Shown in pieces: positions 16,100 to 25,161 of a DNA stretch of 64,000 bases. The notes under the pieces were generated by a model. It was given only the letters and a program-made list of their open reading frames with translations, ran no database searches and was not told the origin of the DNA. The stretch is from Niastella koreensis GR20-10 (lineage in GTDB: Bacteria > Bacteroidota > Bacteroidia > Chitinophagales > Chitinophagaceae): assembly GCF_000246855.1 (NCBI RefSeq), contig NC_016609.1, forward strand, positions 6,212,744-6,276,743, written 5' to 3'. The position numbers and the translations under genes are program-made. Position 1 is the stretch's first letter. Each line of letters opens with the position of its first letter.

Positions 16100-16750
16100 T
16101 TGAATCACATAATCGCACTTATTAAAAAAGATCTGCTGTTAGAGATAAGGCAACAATATACTTTTTACGGTATTCTGTTGTACGTAGCCTCTACCATCTT
16201 TGTTTTATACCTGGCCATGAACCAGCCCGAAGAAAAAGTATGGAACGGGTTGTTCTGGATGATACAGTTGTTTATTTGTGTGAATGCGGTGGCAAAAAGT
16301 TTTCTGGCAGAAAGCCATGGCCGCATGTTATACTTTTATACCATTGCAGGGGCGCGCGATTTTATTCTTTCCAAATTATTATTCAATGCAGGGTTAATGA
16401 TCATCATGAGCCTGGTAAGCCTGGTGTTGTTTCAGTTGCTGATGGGCAATCCCCTGCATAGCCCCATCCGGTTTATTGGTTTTACCTGTTTGGGCGGTTG
16501 TAGCCTGAGCCTGGTATTTACTTTTCTGGCAGCCATAGCCGCCCGTGCCCGCCAGGGCGCCGCCCTGATGGCCATTATGGGTTTTCCGCTCATTATTCCG
16601 CAGGTATTGTTGCTGATGAAAATGTCGAACACCGCGTTTGCCGATATTATCCAGGTAGGCCTTTGGCAGATCGTTTTGCTGCTGGTGGCGCTGGATGTGC
16701 TGGTGATTGCCCTGGCGGTAATTTTATTCCCGTTTTTGTGGAAGGATTAA
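16100..16750 (+). CDS. ccmB: Heme exporter CcmB-like ABC permease
   Basis: A 216-residue protein with about six hydrophobic segments, similar in size and pattern to CcmB, the membrane part of the cytochrome c maturation system I exporter. The start is TTG at 16100 (NHIIALIKKDLLLEIRQQYTFYGILLYVASTIFVLYLA), since no ATG lies nearby. WNGLFWMIQLFICVNAVAKSFLAE and GARDFILSKLLFNAGLM are characteristic stretches. It is followed by ccmC and a ccmD-like gene. No ccmA ATPase gene is adjacent, so the partner must lie elsewhere or the system is a reduced version. Confidence 0.88.
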   Translation: MNHIIALIKKDLLLEIRQQYTFYGILLYVASTIFVLYLAMNQPEEKVWNGLFWMIQLFICVNAVAKSFLAESHGRMLYFYTIAGARDFILSKLLFNAGLMIIMSLVSLVLFQLLMGNPLHSPIRFIGFTCLGGCSLSLVFTFLAAIAARARQGAALMAIMGFPLIIPQVLLLMKMSNTAFADIIQVGLWQIVLLLVALDVLVIALAVILFPFLWKD

Positions 16751-16765
16751 TTAGTTTCTTTCCCC

Positions 16766-16773
16766 TAATTTTG
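16766..16773 (+). promoter_or_regulatory. Possible internal promoter upstream of ccmC
   Basis: TAATTTTG matches the TAnnTTTG -7 element and lies 27 bases before the ccmC ATG, in the 50-base gap after ccmB. No clear TTTG is seen about 20 bases upstream, so this is tentative. Confidence 0.4.
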
Positions 16774-16800
16774 CCCCACCTCAACAAACTACAGCACTCT

Positions 16801-17487
16801 ATGCAGTGGAAATGGTGGAAAATACTGAGTATTGTTTTTCTGGTCTATACTTTCATCTTTGGCTTTATAGTTCCGCTTCCTTATGAAACGGCGTATGCCA
16901 ACAGCAACCTGTATGAAAGCATGCGCAACTTCTTCTTTCACGTGCCCATGTGGTTCAGCCAGTTAGCGCTTATTACAGTGTCCCTGTATTACTCAATAAA
17001 ATACCTGCGCAAGCCCGATCCTCTTTACGACATTTACGCCACCGAATTTGCCCGTACTGCTACGGTACTGGGATGTTTGGGCCTGGTAACCGGTTCTATC
17101 TGGGCCAATTACACCTGGGGCTCTTTCTGGAGCAACGACCCCAAACAAACCGGTGCGGCCATTGCCCTGCTTATTTATATAGCCTATTTTGTGCTGCGTA
17201 ATTCCATGACCGATATGGATAAAAGAAGCCGGGTGGCGGCAGTTTATAACATTTTCGCCTATTTTATTTACATACCCATGATCCTGATACTACCCCGGCT
17301 AACGGAATCGTTACACCCCGGCGGTAAAGGAACGGAGGGAAACCCCGGCCTTGGTGGCAGTAGCCTCGATTTTAAAATGCGCCTCGTTTTTTACCCCGCC
17401 GTACTCGGCTGGATATTGTTAGGCACCTGGATATCCACCCTTAGGTTGCGCGTTCGATTACTGGAAGAGAAAAAACATTCCGCATAA
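16801..17487 (+). CDS. ccmC: Heme transport / cytochrome c assembly protein CcmC-like
   Basis: A 229-residue membrane protein of the heme handling family. The WWD-type motif is WANYTWGSFWSNDPKQTGAAIALLIY, between membrane segments, and FHVPMWFSQLAL supplies a conserved periplasmic His. C-terminal membrane segments follow SSLDFKMRLVFYPAVLGW. ATG at 16801 is preferred over upstream in-frame alternatives because the hydrophobic start MQWKWWKILSIVFLVYT matches the family. Together with ccmB and ccmD it would move or present heme for cytochrome c maturation. Confidence 0.9.
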   Translation: MQWKWWKILSIVFLVYTFIFGFIVPLPYETAYANSNLYESMRNFFFHVPMWFSQLALITVSLYYSIKYLRKPDPLYDIYATEFARTATVLGCLGLVTGSIWANYTWGSFWSNDPKQTGAAIALLIYIAYFVLRNSMTDMDKRSRVAAVYNIFAYFIYIPMILILPRLTESLHPGGKGTEGNPGLGGSSLDFKMRLVFYPAVLGWILLGTWISTLRLRVRLLEEKKHSA

Positions 17488-17495
17488 TTTTTAGT

Positions 17496-17717
17496 ATGAA
17501 GCAACTAATTGTAACCCTGATCGTTTTATTTGTCCAATTAATGGCCCGTGCCCAGGACTCTACGAAACATGTAGCGCAAACGCCAACAGGTTTGGCCGCC
17601 GGCAACAAGATCTATGTTGTACTGGTTGTTGCCGTAACAATTCTGGCGGGATTGTTCCTGTATGTGATCCGGCTCGACAGAAAGATCTCAAAGCTCGAAA
17701 AACAAAGTTCTTTATAA
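17496..17717 (+). CDS. CcmD-like small membrane protein
   Basis: A 73-residue protein eight bases after ccmC. It has a signal-like N-terminus (MKQLIVTLIVLFVQLMARAQ), a second hydrophobic segment (KIYVVLVVAVTILAGLFLYVI) and a short basic tail, RLDRKISKLEKQ. Position, size and the segment with a basic tail match CcmD, which holds holo-CcmE to CcmC in system I. The longer N-terminal part with a cleavable-looking signal is typical of Bacteroidota versions. Confidence 0.8.
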   Translation: MKQLIVTLIVLFVQLMARAQDSTKHVAQTPTGLAAGNKIYVVLVVAVTILAGLFLYVIRLDRKISKLEKQSSL

Positions 17718-17838
17718 CTGTGAATGGTGAATGAGGCCGTTGCCTCTGTAAAATCTATAACGATTAGTTGACGGAACACGATCTGTCAACCACAACTTGC
17801 TATATACTGCTCAAAACATAAACAAAAACAGCTTAGTC

Positions 17839-19248
17839 ATGTCAGATTACAGTTTTTTTGGCGCGGTGGAGAAGAGTTTCGATAAAGCCGCGCAATTCAC
17901 CACCTGGGATCCCGGTATCCTGGAACAGATCAAACAATGCAATGCCGTTTATCGCATGCATTTTCCGGTAAAAATTGGCGATAAGATCGAAGTTATCAAA
18001 GCTTATCGCGTTCAACACTCCCATCACAAATTTCCCTGTAAAGGCGGTATTCGTTTTGCCCTTTCAGTGAACCTCGATGAAGTAATGGCCCTTGCCGCCC
18101 TTATGACCTATAAATGCGCTATCGTAAACGTTCCGTTTGCCGGCGCCAAAGGCGGTATCACCATCGACCCCAAAAAGTATACGCCTTATGAGCTGGAAAA
18201 GATCACCCGGCGTTATACTTCAGAACTGATTAAAAAGAATTTCATAGGCCCCGGCATTGACGTACCCGCCCCCGATTATGGTACCGGCGAACGTGAAATG
18301 GCCTGGATCGTTGATACTTACACCAGTATGCGCCCCGGCGAAATTGACGGACTGGGTTGCGTAACCGGTAAACCTGTTACCCAGGGTGGCGTTCGCGGCC
18401 GTCGCGAGGCAACCGGCCTGGGTGTGTTCTACGGTTTACGCGAAGTACTTTCCATGAAAGAAGTAATGGATAAACTGGGCTTACCAGTTGGTGTGGAAGG
18501 TAAACGTGTTGTTGTACAGGGATTGGGTAATGTGGGTTACCATACTGCCAAATTCTTCCAGGAACATGGCGCCAAAATCGTTGGTTTAAGTGAATACGAA
18601 GGCGCTATTTATAACCTCGATGGCCTGGATGTAGACAAAGTTGTTGAACACCGCAAAGCCAAAGGTACTATCCTGAATTTCCCGGGAAGCACCAACTTTA
18701 CAAAAAATACCGATGCACTTGAAATGGATTGCGATATCCTGATCCCTGCTGCACTGGAAGCCGTGGTGAATGGTCAGAACGCGCCTAATGTAAAAGCAAA
18801 GATCATTGGTGAAGCTGCCAACGGACCACTTACACCCGAAGCGGATGAAGTGTTTGCAAAAAGAGGCATCCTGGTAGTACCGGATATGTATCTCAATGCC
18901 GGCGGGGTAACCGTATCGTACTTTGAATGGTTAAAGAACCTCAGCCATGTGCGTTATGGCCGCATGGAAAAACGCTTTACCGAGAACCTAAATACCCATA
19001 TCCTTGGCCAAATTGAAGAACTGACCGGCAAAAAGGTAAATGGTTCAGAAAAAGAATTGATCATGCACGGTCCCGATGAGGTTGACCTGGTACGCAGTGG
19101 TTTGGAAGAAACCATGATTACCGCTACCCGCGAGATCATGGATGTATGGAAAGCCAATCCGCAAATTCCTGATATGCGTACAGCCGCCTACGTGGTAGCC
19201 ATCAATAAAGTTGGAACCAGTTATAATGAGCTGGGTATATTCCCATAG
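17839..19248 (+). CDS. gdhA: Glu/Leu/Phe/Val dehydrogenase (glutamate dehydrogenase)
   Basis: A 469-residue amino-acid dehydrogenase, most likely interconverting glutamate and 2-oxoglutarate. The dimerisation domain holds the substrate-binding KGGIRF and the PFAGAKGGI motif with the active-site lysine. VPAPDYGTGEREMAWI follows, then VVVQGLGNVGYHTAKFFQEHGAKIVGLSEYEG in the NAD domain and LIPAALEAVVNGQNAPNVKAKIIGEAANGP. ATG at 17839 (MSDYSFFGAVEKSF) is chosen over a TTG 42 bases upstream. A strong terminator follows, so it is probably monocistronic. Confidence 0.93.
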   Translation: MSDYSFFGAVEKSFDKAAQFTTWDPGILEQIKQCNAVYRMHFPVKIGDKIEVIKAYRVQHSHHKFPCKGGIRFALSVNLDEVMALAALMTYKCAIVNVPFAGAKGGITIDPKKYTPYELEKITRRYTSELIKKNFIGPGIDVPAPDYGTGEREMAWIVDTYTSMRPGEIDGLGCVTGKPVTQGGVRGRREATGLGVFYGLREVLSMKEVMDKLGLPVGVEGKRVVVQGLGNVGYHTAKFFQEHGAKIVGLSEYEGAIYNLDGLDVDKVVEHRKAKGTILNFPGSTNFTKNTDALEMDCDILIPAALEAVVNGQNAPNVKAKIIGEAANGPLTPEADEVFAKRGILVVPDMYLNAGGVTVSYFEWLKNLSHVRYGRMEKRFTENLNTHILGQIEELTGKKVNGSEKELIMHGPDEVDLVRSGLEETMITATREIMDVWKANPQIPDMRTAAYVVAINKVGTSYNELGIFP

Positions 19249-19269
19249 TTAAGGCTGAAAATTATACAG

Positions 19270-19303
19270 AGCCTTCCCGATGTATCGGGAAGGCTTTTTT
19301 TTT
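19270..19303 (+). terminator. Rho-independent terminator of gdhA
   Basis: The hairpin AGCCTTCCCGA-TGTA-TCGGGAAGGCT (19270-19294) has 10-11 paired bases and is followed by a run of T. It lies 21 bases after the gdhA stop. The stem core is CCCGAT/ATCGGG. Confidence 0.92.
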
Positions 19304-19352
19304 GCGCTTAGCGGGATGGCATTCTTACTTTTACAACTCCTTGTTTATCAGC

Positions 19353-21680
19353 TTACGCCCTTCCGTCCCCATCACCAAACAACACCTCCTTATACTTATT
19401 ATACAGGAACGATACTACCAGCAACAACACTCCTAATGAAATAAACGAGATCGTTTTGGTAATGGTACTGGAATCGGCCAGGTCGTAAAAGAATAACTTA
19501 ATGAGCGTTACCATAAACAACACAATGGCGGCCAGCCGCAGGTGTTTTTGTTTTTTCTGAATCCCCAGCACAATCAGCATCAGGGCATATAGCCCCCACA
19601 CAACACTCAGGCCTAATTTGTATTGATTACCTGCGCCGGAGAAAGACGTCCAGCAAAGATATTCGGCACTGATAAAAGCCAGTACTACGCCATATACGGT
19701 CAGCGTCCAGGCTTTTTTAACGGCCGCCTCCTGAATAAATTCATTCATAGTTTGTTGCCCGGTATAAAGTAATAATGCCGTTATCACTATTACGATATAC
19801 CTGATGTAAAATTCCAGCGCGCCGAAATAAACTCCTCCTTTCTGATAATAGTTATGCGTAAGCTCATTTAACACGGCCAGCGTTTGTGTTACCAGCATCA
19901 ACAACATCACCCCAATACCAGTCAATGAAAACATGGCCAGTAACCTGCTGCGGCCCCAGCGTTGATTGGCCATCATCACCACCATGCTGAAAACCATACT
20001 ATACAGCAACAACACCACAAAGGCAAACGCACTGTTGGCAGAAACAAACATGCCGAAAAAGTAAACGTAACTGGCCGGTTTTTCCAATTGCCTGAAATAC
20101 CCGCTGATCTCGAGATAAAAAGTAAAATAGGTGGTGACCAGGAAGATGGCCGGCAGAAAGTAATTATAAAATCCAAGGTACAGGCTACCGGGTTGTAAAG
20201 TAGACTGATAGTTTTTATTCCTGTTATAATAGATCATAGCGCCCTGTGCAATTGCCACCAACAGTCCCGTAGCAAACACGATATTTATAAAAGGGGTTTC
20301 TGCAGCACCGGTGGAAAATGTAAACTGAACCGCGTGGCTGAACCAGTCCTGGGCCAGGCTTAAAAAACTCAGGATGGCCAAACCGGCGCCCAGTTTTTCA
20401 TAGGAACCTGCGCGCCGCATGCGGCCTATCAAAAACACCAGCACGGCTTCGGCAGTCCATAACAGGGTTACCCAGTTGCCATCGAGCTGTACGGGTATGG
20501 CAATGGTACAAAATACGATCACCAAACCCAGTAACAGATAGTACAAAGACCGGTCTGCCAGTTGTAAACGCCTTATTACCTGGCTTACCGTTAAATGGAT
20601 GGCCGCATTAACAAGGGTAAAGGCGCCGGCGTAGTTGGTGAAGGTTACGGGCGATTCATAATTGATGAGGTTATACCCGATACCATAAAATATAAACGCA
20701 TTACTTAGCAATACCAACACATCGCTGAGCCCGTACTGTTCTTTTTTGATGATCTTATAGGCCAGAAACGTAGCATAAAAGATCAGGAAGAAAACAACAA
20801 GGTATGTCCAGGCAATGTACTTATGTAACGGATAACTAAAACTGGTAATATACCAGAACCCGTAAATAAACCAGGTAAGAATGAAAGCTGAATAAAACAG
20901 CGACTTCCAGTATTTGCGCAACGAAACCACCAGGATACCGGTATTTATAATGGCTACATAACCAAAGAATACGGCATAGCGCCCCGAGTTATCGCTTAAT
21001 AAAAATGGAATGGCATAGGCACCTACCTGGGCCAGGTGAGCAATAATTACGCGGTTGTATAACAGGGCTGCATACACGGTACCCGCCGTAAAAACCAGCA
21101 TCATGGCAAAAGCAACCGGCTGCGGCAGCAAATGATAAAAACTATAAGCAGTATAAGTAATGAAATACAACACGGCCAGTCCGCCCCCCATTAATACGCT
21201 GCTGTAAGCCTCATACTTTTTCTTTAACCAGATGCCTATAGCCACCAGGGCTATCCCAGAAATATATCCGGTGGTTATCCGCACAATGGGGCTTACCATA
21301 TTATGTTCGATGGCATACTTGCTGCCAATGAAGATGCCTATGATGGTAACCAGGATGCCTACCTTGCTGGCAACGTTCTTTCCAATAAATTCTTCAAAGG
21401 ATGATGATGATTTGGCAGCAACCCGTGGGGACCGTGGAGGAGCTGGTGGGGGTGGACGGCGGGATGGCGCTTCAATAACGTCTTTTACTTCTACGGTTTC
21501 TACCTGTATGGGTGTTACAGGGTCAGGCAATGCTGTGTTGTATGCATTCACCGTTCGTTTCAGTGCTTCCAGCTCGTTGATCAGTTGTACCAGCTGATTG
21601 CTGATTAATGTTTGCTGACCAGCCAGCTCCTGAATGCGACGGCTTAGCAGTTCAATTCTCTCATGGATATTTTTATCCAT
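19353..21680 (-). CDS. DUF2339 multi-pass membrane protein
   Basis: A 775-residue integral membrane protein. Residues 1-45 form a coiled-coil-like helix (MDKNIHERIELLSRRIQELAGQQTLISNQLVQLINELEALKR). A Pro/Arg-rich linker (PSRRPPPPAPPRSPR) precedes FEEFIGKNVASKVGILVTIIGIFIGSKYAIEHN, the family's entry motif, and then some twenty hydrophobic segments. This arrangement matches DUF2339 proteins, which are common in Bacteroidota and have no established function. It stands alone on the minus strand. Confidence 0.85.
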   Translation of the reverse strand: MDKNIHERIELLSRRIQELAGQQTLISNQLVQLINELEALKRTVNAYNTALPDPVTPIQVETVEVKDVIEAPSRRPPPPAPPRSPRVAAKSSSSFEEFIGKNVASKVGILVTIIGIFIGSKYAIEHNMVSPIVRITTGYISGIALVAIGIWLKKKYEAYSSVLMGGGLAVLYFITYTAYSFYHLLPQPVAFAMMLVFTAGTVYAALLYNRVIIAHLAQVGAYAIPFLLSDNSGRYAVFFGYVAIINTGILVVSLRKYWKSLFYSAFILTWFIYGFWYITSFSYPLHKYIAWTYLVVFFLIFYATFLAYKIIKKEQYGLSDVLVLLSNAFIFYGIGYNLINYESPVTFTNYAGAFTLVNAAIHLTVSQVIRRLQLADRSLYYLLLGLVIVFCTIAIPVQLDGNWVTLLWTAEAVLVFLIGRMRRAGSYEKLGAGLAILSFLSLAQDWFSHAVQFTFSTGAAETPFINIVFATGLLVAIAQGAMIYYNRNKNYQSTLQPGSLYLGFYNYFLPAIFLVTTYFTFYLEISGYFRQLEKPASYVYFFGMFVSANSAFAFVVLLLYSMVFSMVVMMANQRWGRSRLLAMFSLTGIGVMLLMLVTQTLAVLNELTHNYYQKGGVYFGALEFYIRYIVIVITALLLYTGQQTMNEFIQEAAVKKAWTLTVYGVVLAFISAEYLCWTSFSGAGNQYKLGLSVVWGLYALMLIVLGIQKKQKHLRLAAIVLFMVTLIKLFFYDLADSSTITKTISFISLGVLLLVVSFLYNKYKEVLFGDGDGRA

Positions 21681-21731
21681 AATCAGGTTGTTGGTTAAGC
21701 TAAAGAACGCATAAAATCCGTTAACAACAAC

Positions 21732-22196
21732 TTAAATTCCGTACTCCGGCAAATCATCAAGCATTTGCAGCTGGTTGTTTTTCCTAATATAAGCAAAACT
21801 GGCTGCACCATTGGTAATTACAAGGTAGGGCACGGGTACGGCTATGTTATACCGCAATACCTGGTGCAATACCTCATCCTGTATGGGCACTTCCATCGCC
21901 TTACACTCCACCATCAGCCAGGGTTGGTGCTGTTGATTGTATATAAGTATATCAAACCGTTTCTTCAGCTCTCCCAGCCTGATCTCTTTTTCAACAGCGA
22001 TCAGGGCAGCGGGATACTTCTTGGTTTGTAATAAATATTGCAGAAAATTCTGACGAACCCATTCTTCCGAAGTCAGGCGGATCCATTGACGGCGGCATTC
22101 ATCAAAAATAAATTCTTTCCCTTCTTCCCGTTTCATGCGAAAAGGGAACAAAGGATATTCAATCCTGATCATATTGTCAAAGCTACTATTTACCAT
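21732..22196 (-). CDS. HsdR_N-like PD-(D/E)XK domain protein
   Basis: A 154-residue standalone protein resembling the N-terminal nuclease domain of type I restriction HsdR subunits (the HSDR_N_2 family). Candidate residues are Glu70 in IAVEKEIRL, Asp82 in KRFDILIYN, and Glu97 and Lys99 in WLMVECKAM, forming an E...D...ExK arrangement. The ending PVPYLVITNGAASFAYIRK is also typical. No helicase, HsdM or HsdS gene is present, so this is not a restriction system. The family is widespread in Bacteroidota as a single gene, and its role is unknown. Confidence 0.85.
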   Translation of the reverse strand: MVNSSFDNMIRIEYPLFPFRMKREEGKEFIFDECRRQWIRLTSEEWVRQNFLQYLLQTKKYPAALIAVEKEIRLGELKKRFDILIYNQQHQPWLMVECKAMEVPIQDEVLHQVLRYNIAVPVPYLVITNGAASFAYIRKNNQLQMLDDLPEYGI

Positions 22197-22251
22197 TTCT
22201 TAGTACTAAAAAACAACCGCGTTTGCTTAAAATAAACGAAATTTATTGATT

Positions 22252-23022
22252 ATGAAAACAAAAGATGAAATAGTAAAGAACTGGCTGCCCCGTTACACCG
22301 GAGAAACCCTCGACCATTTTGGTGAATACATTCTGCTCACCAACTTCAGCAATTATGTAAAGATGTTTGCCGAATGGAACAACGTACCGGTTACGGGCAT
22401 CGACAGGCCCATGCAATGCGCCACTGCCGAAAACATTACCATCGTCAACTTTGGCATGGGCAGCCCTACAGCTGCTACCGTAATGGACCTGTTAACAGCT
22501 ATTGAACCCAAGGCCGTGCTGTTCCTGGGTAAATGCGGCGGGTTGAAAAAACGCAACAATATCGGCGATCTTATTTTACCCATCGCAGCCATTCGTGGCG
22601 AGGGTACTTCCAACGACTACTTCCCGCCCGAAGTACCTGCCCTGCCCGCATTCGCCCTGCAAAAAGCGGTGTCTACTACTATTCGCGATTACAGCGTTGA
22701 CTACTGGACCGGCACCGTGTATACTACCAACCGCCGGGTATGGGAGCACGATGAGCACTTTAAAGAGTACCTGCAAAAGATACGGGCCATGGCCATCGAT
22801 ATGGAAACAGCCACCATCTTTTCTGTAGGTTTCTATAACAAAATTCCAACCGGCGCTTTATTGCTGGTAAGCGATCAGCCCATGGTACCCGAAGGCGTAA
22901 AAACCGAAGAAAGCGACAAAAAGGTCACCGCCAATTTTGTTGAACGGCATGTTCGTATCGGAATTGATTCTCTGAAACAATTAATCAACGACGGGTTAAC
23001 CGTGAGACATTTGAGATTCTGA
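22252..23022 (+). CDS. amn: AMP nucleosidase
   Basis: A 256-residue phosphorylase-superfamily enzyme, the short form without the N-terminal domain of E. coli Amn. It would hydrolyse AMP to adenine and ribose 5-phosphate. Signature stretches: TIVNFGMGSPTAATVMDLL, VLFLGKCGGLKKRNNIGDLILPIAAIRGEGTSNDYFPPEVPA, and IDMETATIFSVGFYNKIPTGALLLVSDQPM, with the conserved DMET. ATG at 22252 is preferred over TTG six bases upstream. The gene is divergent from the HsdR_N-like gene with about 55 bases between them. Confidence 0.92.
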   Translation: MKTKDEIVKNWLPRYTGETLDHFGEYILLTNFSNYVKMFAEWNNVPVTGIDRPMQCATAENITIVNFGMGSPTAATVMDLLTAIEPKAVLFLGKCGGLKKRNNIGDLILPIAAIRGEGTSNDYFPPEVPALPAFALQKAVSTTIRDYSVDYWTGTVYTTNRRVWEHDEHFKEYLQKIRAMAIDMETATIFSVGFYNKIPTGALLLVSDQPMVPEGVKTEESDKKVTANFVERHVRIGIDSLKQLINDGLTVRHLRF

Positions 23023-23025
23023 TCT

Positions 23026-23046
23026 TCGTGAATCGTAAATCGTGAA
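23026..23046. repeat. Heptamer run, TCGTGAA type
   Basis: TCGTGAA, TCGTAAA and TCGTGAA follow each other directly, starting four bases after the amn stop. Confidence 0.65.
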
Positions 23047-23133
23047 TGGCTCACGATATTTCAATTTAATAAACGCAATTGCGCCGCCCAAAATCGATTG
23101 CCAGCCTGCCCCGACTTGCCGGGGATTGCCGAT

Positions 23134-24861
23134 CTAACGAACTACTCTATAAACCGGATACCGCATATGATCGGGTTCGTAGTAAGGTGAATTATGATAA
23201 ACAAAGTCAAGCTGGGCGCTGGCGCTTTTGGCAAAGGCTGTATCAGTTGACCTGCGTGTTTCCAGCTCCTTTTTTACATTGGGATGATCAGTAAGGTATT
23301 GCGCCGCTATATCTTCAAATGCATAAGCGCTATATCCTTCCTTCCGGCCCAGGACAGCATCAAAATAATTCCAGGCAAAGTAAGAATCATCGGCCTGCGG
23401 TTCCAGCACTTCCATCAAAAACCGGTTGGCTGGTTGATTGAGCTGAATATAATAATCTCCTTTTCTGAATTTTATCGGCAGCGTGGCGGCGTTCACCACC
23501 ACATTTGTATTCAAATGATGCATTTCATACTGCCGGGGGTAAGGTTTGTAATCTTCAATAAGATACGTTTCTACCATCATCTCGGTATCCTTTGCCAATA
23601 CCTGCATATTCACTTTATTAAGTTTTAACAGATCGATCACCGGCCACCAGCCCTGGGGAATAATATAGGCAAGCGGTTTTTCGATCGTAGTGCGGGCAGC
23701 GTAAGTATTATAGTACTTAATCTGTTTTTCGTACGGCTTGCTGCGATCGTAATACAAACGCGGCAGCCCGGATACTTCACTCGGTTTATGTCCGGACTCA
23801 TAACCTTTGAACGTTACCAGATCAGTTTTAGTAGTATCGAGTTTCCAGCTCACCGGAAAACTGGTTTGGCTTGATACGGCCTTTTTAGTTTGTTCCCGCA
23901 ATTGGTGAATGGTAGTACTGTTGGTGGCCGTGAAAGCGATGAACGATTCCATCAGGGCTTTGGTCGCTTCCACCCGCTGGTTATATGGTTTCAGCATATG
24001 AGTTTCGGGTACAAAGGCAAAGGTGTGCCACAAAGTGGCGTAACCGCTGCTATAGCGCGGGCCATCAAAGTAAGCCTCCATGCCCGACTCCGGCGTTTGG
24101 CCGGCAAAATCAACATAGGGCACCAGGTCATAGCCCTTTTCTTTCATCAGCTTGTACAGTCCCGGTTCAAACTGCGTATGCAGGTAATCGCCCATGGGCC
24201 CGCCCAGTTTGTTATACTGACTGGTAAGCAGAGTCATAATGTGCTGGTAATCGGCGCCGTTGCTTACGTGGTTATCAACAAACACATCGGGGTCGCACAG
24301 GTGAAAGATAGCCGCAAAGGAGCGGGCTTCTTTGGAATCGCATTTTATAAAGTCGCGATTGAGATCCAGATTTTGAGAATTACCACGGGAACCGAATTCC
24401 GCCGGTCCGTTTTGGTCTACGCGATAGTAGGGGCTGCGATTCAAACAACCACCAATATTATAAACCGGTATAATGGCCAGCACCACATTATCGGGCAGTT
24501 TTATTTTGTGGGTGGCAATATCCCGCACCAGCAGCATGCTGGCATCGATGCCATCCGGCTCGCCGGGGTGAATGCCATTATTTACCAGGATGATGCGTTT
24601 ATTTTTCCGGTGCAGGCTGGCCAGATCAAAATCACCGTCGGTCGACACTATCACCAGGTGCAGGGGAAAACCGGCATCGCTGGGTCCCATAGTTTGCATT
24701 TTTATGGTGGGGAACCGGGTGTCCATCATTTGCCACCAGCTGATGATCTCGCTGTAGGTGGGCGTTTCTTTGGCCTGGGATTGCTCGTATTTAGTTGTAA
24801 TGGATTGGCTGAAAATAAATGCCGGCAATAAAAACAGGAAGAGTACTGATAGTATTCTCAT
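23134..24861 (-). CDS. Secreted M14-family zinc carboxypeptidase
   Basis: A 575-residue exported peptidase. The signal peptide is MRILSVLFLFLLPAFIFSQS. The zinc ligands are His98 and Glu101 in NNGIHPGEPDG and His198 in FVDNHVSNG. The Arg/Asn neighbourhood NSQNLDLNRDFIKCDSKEA supports a carboxypeptidase fold. The C-terminal third has a YAFEDIAAQYLTDHPNVKKELETRR helix and no sorting domain. It should release amino acids from peptides in the periplasm or outside. A second, unrelated-looking M14 enzyme is encoded at 35801. The gene is convergent with amn. Confidence 0.9.
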   Translation of the reverse strand: MRILSVLFLFLLPAFIFSQSITTKYEQSQAKETPTYSEIISWWQMMDTRFPTIKMQTMGPSDAGFPLHLVIVSTDGDFDLASLHRKNKRIILVNNGIHPGEPDGIDASMLLVRDIATHKIKLPDNVVLAIIPVYNIGGCLNRSPYYRVDQNGPAEFGSRGNSQNLDLNRDFIKCDSKEARSFAAIFHLCDPDVFVDNHVSNGADYQHIMTLLTSQYNKLGGPMGDYLHTQFEPGLYKLMKEKGYDLVPYVDFAGQTPESGMEAYFDGPRYSSGYATLWHTFAFVPETHMLKPYNQRVEATKALMESFIAFTATNSTTIHQLREQTKKAVSSQTSFPVSWKLDTTKTDLVTFKGYESGHKPSEVSGLPRLYYDRSKPYEKQIKYYNTYAARTTIEKPLAYIIPQGWWPVIDLLKLNKVNMQVLAKDTEMMVETYLIEDYKPYPRQYEMHHLNTNVVVNAATLPIKFRKGDYYIQLNQPANRFLMEVLEPQADDSYFAWNYFDAVLGRKEGYSAYAFEDIAAQYLTDHPNVKKELETRRSTDTAFAKSASAQLDFVYHNSPYYEPDHMRYPVYRVVR

Positions 24862-24895
24862 AATGTGACTGTTGGAGCCTTAAATATAGGAAATG

Positions 24896-25048
24896 TTACC
24901 GGTTACCGGTCGCCAGTTACCGGGAAAGGCAGCTGCTGTGTGAAGAGTGGCTGTTGCAGGCTACAGGTTCCAAGTTCCGAGTTCACAGTTCAGAGTTGCC
25001 GCGCAGGAGTATATTTGCTTTTGGCTTACAGCTTGCGGCTTGAGGTTG
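24896..25048. repeat. Three successive heptamer runs with different words
   Basis: TTACCGG, TTACCGG, TCGCCAG, TTACCGG (24896-24923); AGGTTCC, AAGTTCC, GAGTTCA, CAGTTCA, GAGTTGC (24965-24999); TTGGCTT, ACAGCTT, GCGGCTT, GAGGTTG (25021-25048). All three keep strict 7-base spacing. They fill most of the space between the M14 gene and the rpsT terminator. Confidence 0.85.
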
Positions 25049-25060
25049 CTTTCCTATAAA

Positions 25061-25088
25061 CAAAAAAACCTCCCGCTTGAACGGGAGG
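25061..25088 (-). terminator. Rho-independent terminator of rpsT
   Basis: On the minus strand CCTCCCG-TTCAAG-CGGGAGG forms a 7-base-pair stem (25088-25069), followed by seven T (25068-25062). It lies about 75 bases after the S20 stop. Confidence 0.88.
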
Positions 25089-25161
25089 AAAAAACAAAAA
25101 AAATAATATCTTATAAAATAAACCCACAAGCCAGATGTCAAATGGCCCGCAGGAACACCAC

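Noticed and set aside
21732-22196. Restriction-modification system
   Set aside because: Only an HsdR_N-like domain is present; no methylase, specificity or helicase gene is nearby.
23890-24831. 313-residue plus-strand ORF opposite the M14 peptidase
   Set aside because: Long antisense frame caused by codon bias; the other strand has a signal peptide and complete zinc motifs.
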